64,000 nucleotides of DNA from positions 111,669 to 175,668 of the forward strand of contig JNEN01001237.1 in assembly GCA_000697355.1 (NCBI GenBank), read 5' to 3'. Under the pieces are notes generated by a model. The model saw nothing but the letters and a program-made list of their open reading frames with translations. It had not been told where the DNA came from and made no database searches. A program made the position numbers and the translations under genes. The DNA comes from Syncephalastrum monosporum B8922 (taxonomy: Eukaryota > Mucoromycota > Mucoromycetes > Mucorales > Syncephalastraceae). Of this stretch, positions 17,285 through 26,491 are shown one piece after another. Every line of letters begins with the position of its first letter. Position 1 is the stretch's first letter.

Positions 17285-18165
17285 AGAAGGTGAGGTAGAT
17301 GGCTTTGTTGTTACTGCGGCTCAACCTCGGACGACTGCACAGCCTCCGTCGCTGGGCTGCTGCCAAGTATTGCTGAGCTACCTTGTGACTGTGGAGACAG
17401 GCTGGATGGTGCTGCTCGACTCCCAAGTAGTGTTATAGCTCATGAGCTCGCCGTCTCTCACTGGCAGTTCAGGAGCATGCTGAGGCGGAAAAATGCTATT
17501 GCTCATAGAATTGCTGGTTGCCGTTCGGCACGGGGAAGTCGTGAAGGTGCTTGACAGCCTGTTGATTATCCCCCATCTCTCGTCCTGGGTGTTCAAAAAC
17601 CTGCTCGGAATACTCCGTACGCCTATTTACGAACGAAGCCGGCGCGTCTTCGGCCATCTCGTTCCCAAGGGAGGAGGACTTGCTGCATACCTTTCTTCTG
17701 CGCCCCGTTCGTTACCAAGCCCAGCACATTTTTGTGTATTTTCTTTAACTTTACAAGGTCTGTCTGAATGGCTTCACGAGGTGCTACTGATGCCCGGAGC
17801 GTCCTCCGTAGTACTGCTTTGCCAGTCTGTATATCCGCGCCAAGGGCGGGCGGCAAGTAAAAAAAGATGCTCAACTAGACAAATGGTGATTATAGAGTGA
17901 ATGGTAAACCTAGTGGATGGCGCGGATGCAGACAGTGGGGTCAGCATTGATGACCAAACAAAGGAAGGAAGTATAACACTAAACAATGCCCAGGCTCTTC
18001 CTTTCGAAAACTGACTTCTTTCGATGACAATGCCCGAAAAGGAACAAGCGGCGTGAGTGCGGGTATCGCCCGCCATCATCAGGGTCTGGAAGTTTCTGGA
18101 TGGTTGGATACACTCACCGTGCATCCCACAATGAACAAGCAGTCCTCCAGGTCTTTTAGCACTCT
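17285..18165 (-). pseudogene. Possible decayed protein gene, unidentified
   Basis: Protein-like stretches occur in successive different minus-strand frames: one ending in LEDCLFIVGCT near 18125, one containing DIQTGKAVLRRTLRAS (about 17850-17690), one containing NEMAEDAPASFVNRRTEYSEQ (about 17670-17500), one containing PPQHAPELPVRDGEL (about 17500-17390), and a tail ending AVQSSEVEPQ and a stop near 17310. I could not join them with credible GT..AG introns, since the gaps between frames are too short. This suggests a frameshifted remnant or sequence errors. I recognise no family. It may also be chance. Confidence 0.3.
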
Positions 18166-18199
18166 ATTCTTATTCTTATGCAGATAATGAAAGTAAAAC

Positions 18200-18756
18200 A
18201 GGAAAAAGGGGCGGGGCAAGGATTGCGTAGGGGGAAAGAGACAAATGATTCTATTTTGCTTATATAGAGTTCTGAAGTGTAATGCAGACGGGAGGAGCGG
18301 GAGACGATTGTTTTGTCATGCCGCGAGTTTGAGTTTGCTGCTGTCGGCAGTCGCTCCCGCTTGTCATTTTGGTCACACGTTTTTCTGTTTCCATTTCTTC
18401 TTCTCCACTTTCTTTTCTCAATCCCTTCTTTTATTCCACACACACACATACACACACACACAAGTTGTCTCTTTTGGGGTAATGGACTTGCTTCATTTAT
18501 AACGCCATTACATACGAAGCTTACCTTACTTTATCTTGCCGTTGTCAATCTAGTTGCCCGTTTTCAACGCTGGATAAAACTACAGTCTTGCTGCTTTACG
18601 CCTCCAACACCATATTCTCCAAAGCAACCAAAAACAGGAATTCTATACATACCCATAGTTTTAGTCTTCCATTCCTTGTTGGTCCTCACCATCTGCATTA
18701 CTTCCAACATCAACATCAACAACAACGAACTACAACTACAAGCTCTTTTTACCAAA
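18200..18756 (+). promoter_or_regulatory. Antizyme gene promoter and 5' leader
   Basis: A (CA)n tract lies at about 18438-18463. Just before the ATG at 18757 comes a leader rich in CAA/ATCAA triplets followed by ACCAAA, the kind of leader seen upstream of well-translated fungal starts. Leader length and transcription start are not visible. Confidence 0.45.
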
Positions 18757-19966
18757 ATGCTCTTGACTTCCAGTAACTCCACTGCCTCTGTCCATAACGA
18801 CCGCAGTAGTATTATACCCCTCGAGAATCTACAGGCGAACGAGCCCGAATCGTCTCCAAACAAGTCTGAGGATGTTGTTCCTCTCGACTTGTCCACATTG
18901 ACCATGACGAGACATAAAAGGGGTATTCTATCTCATGTTCCAAGGCAACACGTGGATGACTAAATATACGGTACATACGCATTTCTTTGTTTTGTTGTAG
19001 GCGCCGATGATTGGATTCTGTCGAGTTTTGGAAATTCCCATCCATTCCATGAGCAAGTGTCTGAAGTGCTCTCCATTGTCTCAATGGGCCAGCGCAATAT
19101 ACAGTGCCACGCCTTTGTCCATGAGAACACAGTCTACATGACGCTTCCGGTTGTACACGGTACAAGACCGATATGGGCCCAAAACGAGTTTTATACTTGG
19201 TGAGTCATTTGTTTTTTCTTTGTGTATTCCTTTTAGTTCTTCGTGGGTGGGGTCTTGGCTTCTTTTCCATCATAATGTGGGAGAGCACAAACAGGTTATC
19301 ATCGCACAGAAGGGGTACGAGGGACGATATCTGCTTCCTTCCTTAGCACGACATCATTCGGTATTTGGTTATTTTTCTATACTCCCTCTCTAGCTTCATT
19401 ATTTCATCAGCAGCCTTTCGACCGATGGCTTCTGTTTGCTGCACCTCGTTCCCCTTCGGCTCTGCAAAGGCCCGTCTCATGGTGAGCTCCACGTATTTTG
19501 ACCGTGATATACGATGCTCTCACCCCAAGTTGCTCTCCCTCATTTATGGATACTGTCTTCGTAGTTCACGTTATGAACACCCCTTCCTGACCACCACCAC
19601 CACCATCATCATCGCCAGCACGATCCCCGCCACCAATAACAGTGCCACACCACTGTTTGTTGTTGTCTCGGTATATCACGTTACTCATGCAGGATATCGT
19701 TTTTTGTAGCATGACATGCTTGATTGAACTCGCAGAAGAAAAGACGAGCTGCTCTTCCTTGGTGGTCGTCGTTGACCCGAAAACCAAGAATAATCTTCAG
19801 CGTAAGTAGCCGACCGTTTCTTGCTATGCTGAAGGAACCGACTGACTCAGGTCTTTCTGTAGTGAATGTCGTGCTGCGTGCACTCATGTATATTGGCTTC
19901 CAACTCATTGACTCACGATTGTACAATCAGAATCCCAACTACGTCCTTGCTGGATACGAAATGTAA
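18757..19966 (+). CDS. OAZ1: Ornithine decarboxylase antizyme, probable recoded gene
   Basis: ORF1 starts at 18757 (MLLTSSNSTASV..) and stays open to a TAA at 18961. The antizyme body lies in exons 19001-19199, 19710-19801 and 19863-19966. It includes HAFVHENTVYMTLP, CLIELAEEKTSCSSLVVVVD, ALMYIGFQLID and the end NPNYVLAGYEM, matching the ODC-antizyme core. Antizyme binds ODC monomers and sends them to the proteasome; in characterised family members a +1 frameshift induced by polyamines is needed. The ORF1-to-body junction is unresolved. A 30-nt GT..AG intron (18971-19000) is too short. A GC..AG intron 18945-19000 puts a UGA stop right after CGA at 19005, with the body in the +1 frame. A GT donor at 18923 would fuse the frames and remove recoding. 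The third intron (about 510 nt) is long for this genome and may hide an exon. Confidence 0.75.
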
Positions 19967-20084
19967 CCCAATACCACCATCATTTTATGAATGATTATCC
20001 CCCCCCTCCCCAGCCTTTCTCCTTTGTCTCTGCTTTCTGTTCTTTGTTTTGCACCGTGCTCGCTCTGACTGCTTTCTGTCTACC

Positions 20085-20090
20085 AATAAA
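20085..20090 (+). terminator. AATAAA polyadenylation signal of the antizyme gene
   Basis: AATAAA followed by GCAAC about 120 nt after the antizyme stop, in T-rich DNA. The same CAATAAAGCAA context recurs after the secreted-peptide gene at 21718. Confidence 0.55.
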
Positions 20091-20417
20091 GCAACATGTC
20101 TTGATACCGTATCATTTGTCGTGCCTTTAAAAATAAGCAGCTTTGGTTTCGGATGGCTGGATGACTTACCCCTGACCAGTTAGTTCATCGATGTGTATAT
20201 GTGTGTGTCACACACACCATGAATGAGCGGGAATGAAAGCTGCAGCCCGCCCGATGCGAGCGTGTATTTGTGCATATTTACATTACTACTGCTTGACATT
20301 GCTGACGAATGCTGATACACACGGGCCGATGATATATTTTTGGAATGAAAATGGAAGAAAGCGGTGAGAGATATTTACATGACGGCGTTATATATTATAT
20401 ATAGGATGGTGGGCTGA

Positions 20418-20891
20418 CTAGTCGCGAGGGACATTCATCTTGTATGTTTTGCGAACGTGCTCAGCAAAGTCAGTATAACCGCCCACCATCTTGTGTTCAC
20501 TAGCCGAGCAGCCCTCGTAAATGAAGGGCGAAGTGCGGTGGTGAGTGTTAAATTCCTTATTTAGAATAGAATAAGTAATGAGCCATCGAAACCGCCCTTT
20601 TTTTAAGGTTATTACCTCTTGCAGTTCCTTTGAACGTTGAGCCCACTGTTGCTTAATGTAGGCGCTGACGTCCGATTTGACGTGAGGATGTTTAGCAGAG
20701 AGACGATCCGCAACCTCAGTGGCCAGGTGGAAGTAGGAGCATGACAGGAACCCCTCCTAAAATCAATCAGTTCCATCGTCGGGTCTGGACTCTGCCAGGT
20801 AACCTACAATATGATAGCAAGCTGTCTTGGTAGGAATGTCGTCCAAATCAGCCTTGTTGGCTGACGGCAGAAACCAATCGAACCAGCCCAT
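20418..20891 (-). CDS. Small glutaredoxin-like (thioredoxin-fold) protein
   Basis: The model has three exons: 20891-20808, 20756-20616 and 20555-20418 (120 aa). The order of motifs fits a glutaredoxin-like fold: a first strand and helix with CSYFHLATEVADRL in place of the usual CPYC active site, then HHRTSPFIYEGC with the cis-Pro preceded by Ser (the family has TxP/SP here), then a GG motif (MVGGYTDFAEHV). Only one Cys remains at the active-site position, so a monothiol or non-redox role is likely. No signal peptide is seen. The gene lies tail-to-tail with the antizyme gene. A related atypical family is possible; substrate unknown. Confidence 0.65.
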
Positions 20892-21309
20892 GTCAAACAG
20901 AAAAGAGAAGACCTGCCTAATTTTTATTCGCTGAGCTCACTTTGATTTCCCAAAATTGATCATGGCGCGTTGCTTGCCTCACAACGTCTGGTAGATTAGC
21001 TCGCTTTCTTTGTCTCTCTCTCTCTCTCTCTCTTTCTCTCTTTATCACATCAATGATTGTGAGCCTACTGTACTGGGTAGTGATTGGGCAGAATAACCGC
21101 CAAGGATAAAGAATAAAGGGGTAGTCTACGCATCGATTTGGGATGAGTGGAGGGGTGCTATAATAGGTTGGTGCTGGGATTTGCATCCATTTTCGATATA
21201 AATATGCGGCCCTGCCCCTGTTTTAAAGACCCATCTTTCTCTTTCTTTTATCCTCTCTCTCTCTCTCTTTCACTCTCTTCTCTTTTTTTTTACTCTTGCC
21301 TCTTCAAAC
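20892..21309. promoter_or_regulatory. Divergent promoter of the glutaredoxin-like and secreted-peptide genes
   Basis: A 418-bp region between divergent starts. A TATA-like ATATAAATA sits at about 21197-21205, roughly 105 nt before the peptide ATG. It is followed by CT-rich tracts, (CT)n near 21255-21268, typical of a strong fungal leader. Another (CT)n run lies at about 21014-21032. Confidence 0.5.
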
Positions 21310-21447
21310 ATGCTGCGTTCTCTGTCTATCGCGCTCATCCTCGCCTTGCTGGCTCTCACGTCGCAGGCTGCCACGCTCAAGCCCGTCTTTGAAAAACGCG
21401 CTGGTTTCGGTGACCATGATCCTATCTGCAAAAAGCCCCCGTGCTAA
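21310..21447 (+). CDS. Secreted peptide precursor with Kex2-type site
   Basis: A 45-codon frame. Residues 1-20 form a clear signal peptide: MLRS, then a Leu/Ile/Ala core, then a TSQA|A cleavage context. A short propeptide ends in EKR at residues 28-30, a Kex2/furin-type dibasic site. The predicted mature product is AGFGDHDPICKKPPC (15 residues) with two cysteines that could form one disulfide loop. Support for expression: TATA-like box upstream, CT-rich leader, ATG in context AACATG, and AATAAA 271 nt after the stop. I recognise no family. By layout it resembles fungal pheromone, effector or antimicrobial-type precursors, but that is inference only. It has a single mature copy, unlike repeat-type pheromone genes. 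Confidence 0.6.
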   Translation: MLRSLSIALILALLALTSQAATLKPVFEKRAGFGDHDPICKKPPC

Positions 21448-21717
21448 ACACTCTCACACACCAACATACATCACAACCATGTCTCTTTTCGAAAGAGGCT
21501 TCTTCATACGTATTACTTCCATTCAGTCATTCCTCTTCGTTTAGAACCCGGCAGCAATTGCACACACATGCCTTTCGATTATAATTATTTTTGCTATTAT
21601 AGCCCTATTTCTTTCTCTGCTCTTCCCTCCTCTTTTTCGGTTCTGTGCTGATTGTATACTTATCCTCACCTTTTTTGCTTTCTTGTTTGTCCTCCATCAG
21701 CGATTTTCTTTTCTCTC

Positions 21718-21723
21718 AATAAA
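21718..21723 (+). terminator. AATAAA polyadenylation signal after the secreted-peptide gene
   Basis: AATAAA in the context CTCAATAAAGCAA, downstream of a long T-rich 3' UTR. That UTR also contains a 21-codon frame (21479-21544) with no recognisable features. Confidence 0.45.
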
Positions 21724-22212
21724 GCAATTCGTCGTGCATCCGAGCAAACCAGATAGAGACTCGCTCATGATTGCTAAACTGACACAGAAACATCTACCCG
21801 TACGAAATCGTAGTCCCATGCTGACGGAGAAGAATGGGCGCATTGGCCATCATATTACCATACTGTTTGAGTTTCCGATGGAGTCATTTGGATGTACATA
21901 TCCGCTCGAAAATCCGGAAAGAGGGGTCGAGAAAAAGAGTAAAAAAAAAGTCTCGCTGACAAGGCAACAGTGCACATGGTGACCATATTACCTCTGTCAA
22001 AGAAATGAGAACGAACCGCACTTTACATACTTGTTTATACCACTAAGCGAATGCTGATCCATATTTAATTATATATTTACGTATACATATACGGCGATGA
22101 TATGTGTGTGTGTGTGTGTGTGTGTATGTGTTATATCGTATGTACAGGAAAGCAAAGATTTCATTTACGTGCTTCTGTTCGATGAAAGCCGACCGAGCGG
22201 CAAATTCTATGT
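21724..22212. repeat. Intergenic with (TG)n microsatellite
   Basis: A (GT)n run lies at about 22102-22130 near the 3' end of the nitrite reductase gene. No gene is visible. Confidence 0.6.
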
Positions 22213-25200
22213 TTACCATTCCAAAGACTTGTTGCCGCATCCACCACCACCGCCTGCGGACTGGGCGCTGCATGAGCTTGCTACCATGGAGTGCCGGATG
22301 ACGGTTTGTTTGGCGCTCAATGCATCATTCAGGACGTGCATGGGTGGCAGTGTCAGATAGACCTGCCCTTCTGCATCGACGTGAACCTTAAACGTTGCCA
22401 GGCGGTACTTCTCTTCCTCACCCGGCACAAGACACTGGCCAGACCCAAGGTCGAAGTTTTTCTTTTTACGATAAAATTAATAAAAACGGAGGCCATGTGC
22501 AATTTGTGATTTACCTTGTGCATGGGGCACGATACATAGGGCTGCTGATCGGCAGAACCCAGGATTCCCGAGGCAAGAACGAGCGCCCGTTTGTGCGGAC
22601 ACATGTTTTGCGTGGCATACCATTGTTCCTCGGTGCGGAAGATAGCAATCTGAATGTCGTCGCCGACACGGACAACTCTGCCCTCGTCGACGGGGAACAT
22701 GCTTTCATGCCCGACCGAGACCGCCTCTCCTTCCACTTCCTCGACATCCATGGCGACTCGGGGCATCGGGGGCACCTCCTTGGGCCAGTCTGCGGGCCGA
22801 AGCTGCCCGCGCTCAGACACCATATCGATCAAAGTTGGAGAACGACGGGCCAGGCCACGTTCCTCTGTGTCGTCTCGCTCATTCACAAAGGGAGTCTCAA
22901 AATGCTTCCGACGCGTCGGGTCACGCACCACCGTGGTCCACTCGCATTGATATGTACCAATCAGCTGCTGCATGTGCGCCTCGAGCTCATCTGCTATCTT
23001 GAGCTCGTCCTCGATGACGACCTTTCGCAGGTATTGAATGCCGCCTTCGAGCTTCTCGAGCCAGCGCGCCGTGCGCGTCAGCCGGTCGGCCGTCATGATA
23101 TAATACATCAAGAAGCGGTCGAGGTATTTGATGGCCAGTTCCTCCGAGACATCGGCAACGAGAAGCTCGGCATGCTTGGGCTTGGAGCCACCGTTGCCGC
23201 ACACATAGACATTGTAGCCCTTGTCGGTCGCGATGCATCCAAAATCTTTGCCCTACATAATTTTTTTTTTTCTATTGAGTCATGCCTTCTCCTTGAAACA
23301 GTTCACGTGCAAGCTTCTTCGTTCCTACCTGGGCCTCAGCACATTCACGGATACAGCCTGAGACTCCACCCTTAAGTTTGTGTGGAGAACGGATACCCTT
23401 GTACCTGTTTTCAAGCTAAAAAGAAACAAGGGTCCATGAGATGATTCATTGCTACCACTGCTGAGAGGTAATTCTTTGAACTTACAGTGATTGCAAAGCC
23501 GACCGAGTCCTGCTGGCCATAGCGGCACCAGGATGTGCCGACGCAGCTCTTGACTGCACGCAGCGACTTGCCATAAGCGTGTCCACTATTTCAAAGGATC
23601 AGCACTTTGCCATTTTTTTTCTTAATGGAATAGAGAGAAACCTTTCGAAGCCGGCTTCAACGAGTTTTTCCCAAATCTGCGGTAGATCCTCCTTGTGGGC
23701 GCCCACTAATAATAATAATTAGGGAGAACAAAAATGAAATGATGAGAAAAAAAAATCAAGGCAAGCCCAAGACAAGAGACAAAAAATCTTACTGAGGTCC
23801 ACGCGCTGAGCACCTGTGATTTTAGTATACAGACCGTATTCCTCCGCGACTGAGGCAATGACGGCCAGCTTGTGCGGGGTGATCTCACCGGCCGGGATTC
23901 GGGGCACGATGCTGTAGAGGCCACCGCGCTGGATGTTGGCGAGATAGCGGTCATTGGTATCCTGAAGCGGGGCCAAGCCTGGGTTGAGGATATGCTCGTT
24001 CCAGAGACTGGCGAGGATGCTCGCGATCGCGGGCTTGCAAACCTCGCAGCTGCCCTGGGTACCGGCATGATGGCTGTAGTCCTGGAACGTCTTGAGCTGC
24101 TTGACCTTGCCGATCGTAAAAAGCTCGGCGCGGCTGTACTTGAAGTGCGCGCACAGGCTGTTGGAGACCTTTTGACCCAGCGACTTGAGCTCGACCTCAA
24201 AGATTTCCTGGACCTGCGGGAGGCAGCCGCCGCAGCCTGTGCCTGCCTTGGAGAAGCACTTGACTTGGTTGAGGTTCTCGCATTGCTTGTCGCGGATGAC
24301 GGAGCGAATATCGCCCTTGGTGACATTGTTACACGAGCAGATCTGAGTGTCATCAGGCAGGGCGTCGGCGTTGCCGTCTGTTGGCTCTTGCACGCCGAGG
24401 ATGAGTTCGGACGGCGGCGACTGGAGACGTTTGGCGGCACGGACGAGCGAGAGGAGCTTGGCGTAGTCGTGTGTGTCGCCGACCTGGATGCCGCCGACGA
24501 GTTTCTTGCCGTCCTTTGTGAAGATGTATTTTTTGTAAATGCCGCTGAACGGGTCGCGGTACACGAGCGGTTGGTGCTTGCTGTCATCTGCGAACGGGTC
24601 ACCGAAACTCGCGACTTGGACGCCGAGTAGCTTGAGTTTCGTCGACATGTCTGCGCCCTTGAAGGCTGCCTTGCGCGCTTGTCGCTTGCGCGTGGTCAGA
24701 TTGCGTGCCACCACTTCAGCCATGCTATAAACATATCTAAGTCAAGCCTAGTCGTATGTGTGACTCTTCCGCTTACTCATAGCCAGGTGCAACGAGGCCG
24801 TAGGTGAAGTCTTTGAACGATGCACATTCGCCAATGGCAAAGACATTGTCGGCCGATGTCTTCAGTTGCTCATCCACAACGAAACCGCCTCGAGGCGCCG
24901 TGGCAATAACGTCGTTGGTCATGGCGAGCGAGTCGCGTGGGCGAATGCCAATCGCATAGACGACCATTTGGGTGGGTTCGCACTCGTTGCTGCTGAGGAC
25001 GCGTGCAGCAGAGACAGGGCCATTGGGCTGGTAAACAAGCTCAGTGGGGCAATCACCGATACGCGCCTTGAGGCCGAGCTTTTCGATTTCGGACACGAGC
25101 ACATGTGAGGCTTCGGTATCCAGTTGACGTGCCATCAGCCGATCCGACCGTTCGTAGATAACGACGTCAGGGATGCCGAGGTCTTTGGCTGCCTTGGCTG

Positions 25201-25785
25201 CCTCGAGTCCCAGCAGGCCTCCGCCCACCACCGCTGCTTGCTGCACGCCTTGTTCTGCCGTCCAGCGGATCATGCCGTCCAGGTCCTCGAGCGTGCGGTA
25301 GACGAACACACCCTGGGCTGGGTTGATTGTTACGTTCGGCGGATACGCAGCCGATGAGCCCGTGGCAAGGACACACACGTCGTAAGTCAGCCATCCCGCT
25401 TGGTTGGATCGCACACGTTGGTTGCGCACGTCAATTTCCAGCACAGGGTCACCGAGATACAGTGAGATGCCGTGCTCGTCGTACCATGAGCGCGGCTGCA
25501 TCAGTTGTTGCTCCACGCTTCGGTGGCCAAAGTACTGCGTCAAACCAACCCGGTTATACGCCACTAAAGACATTCATGCCTTGAGTATCGATTTTAATAC
25601 CTCTTGACCTGCGTACCTTGGTTTTCCTCAGAGAAGACGCTGATGTGGTAGGTGCGGTCAGTATCATAGCTGAGCACCTTCTCGATAAACGACACGGCCA
25701 CCATGCCGAGTCCAATCACAACAATGTGTCTGGTTTCATGATGGTATGCCTCGGACATAGGCGAGTCCTCTGTATTGGGTGGCAT
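22213..25785 (-). CDS. niiA: Assimilatory nitrite reductase [NAD(P)H]
   Basis: The model has eight exons: 25785-25617, 25563-24777, 24724-23793, 23705-23642, 23585-23486, 23415-23329, 23252-22515 and 22461-22213 (1041 aa). The order is an FAD/NAD(P)H domain (VVIGLGMV near the start, then VVGGGLLGLEAA), a BFD-like [2Fe-2S] region (CSCNNVTKGD, GTGCGGCLPQ), the nitrite/sulfite reductase ferredoxin-like half-domain (TPHKLAVIA), the sirohaem/[4Fe-4S] cysteines (KSCVGTSWC, then SGCIRECAEAQ) and a C-terminal Rieske-type domain with CPHK and SCPMHK. It reduces nitrite to ammonium with six electrons from NAD(P)H. A Gly run and short tail end the protein. It lies 706 bp downstream of nitrate reductase on the same strand. 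GATA-type sites lie upstream. Confidence 0.96.
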
Positions 25786-26491
25786 AGTAGTGAAGTGAAA
25801 GTGATGATAGTTGTAGACAAGAAAGTAATTAACGCTGTTGGACGTCTGATATCGTGTTAAAAAATAAAGCTGATACCGAGCTACAGATGGCCTTTGTGTA
25901 ACTCAAGGAGACAATCATACTTTTAGTCTACCAGTGTCATCTCTTTTGTTTGTTAAGTTAATAGAGTTAGCGGTAGATCTTGGAAAGGGGGGGGGGGGGG
26001 GTAAAGGAAAGCAGGGGGGTCATCTCATTCGCTAGTACAAGTAGATGGACTGGACAGAGATAAGAGACGCGGCACAGTAAAATGTCGGGTCGAATGTTTG
26101 TTGACATATTTAGAAAGTTGATAACCGTTCGCTTATCTTTCTCTCCAATTTTCATACACAGATACAGCTTTGTCTTGAATGATAAGGGATTGTGCTTATG
26201 ATAGGTATTTGTTTGTTGACTTTTTAGGTATTCATATCAATCTCTCTGAGCCAGCTTCATATGTAATTGTTGCCCTCGGCAGCTTTATCAAGGATCAATC
26301 GACAACCATGCAAAGCAATTCATACACCATAGTATTAGTAAGTGATATAACGATAGATCGGTGTTATTTAATCTTGTCTCTTAGATTTACATCGAGAAGA
26401 TATACAGTACATGAGATATACAATAAGGATGATGATGTTGATGATTATGTAAATAATGAGGTCGATAAGAAAGAATGAAGCTTTCGAAATT
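25786..26491 (-). promoter_or_regulatory. Nitrite reductase promoter with GATA-factor motifs
   Basis: HGATAR-type motifs stand at 26058-26064 (AGATAAG), 26119-26125 (TGATAAC), 26132-26138 (AGATAAG on minus) and 26180-26186 (TGATAAG), all within about 400 bp of the start. This fits control by an AreA/NIT2-like nitrogen regulator. A poly-G run lies at about 25988-26001. The right end also contains the nitrate reductase 3' UTR. No binding has been shown. Confidence 0.6.

Noticed and set aside
18971..19000. 30-nt GT..AG intron in the antizyme gene
   Set aside because: Shorter than any other intron here (minimum about 45 nt) and still leaves the TAA at 18961 in frame.
19411..19481. Possible extra antizyme exon reading SFPFGSAKARLM in one frame
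   Set aside because: Resembles the antizyme GSK region, but its phases fit neither the exon ending at 19199 nor the one starting at 19710.
22395..23375. 326-codon plus-strand frame over nitrite reductase
   Set aside because: Shadow of the minus-strand exon; its translation has no domain and the minus-strand protein is well conserved.
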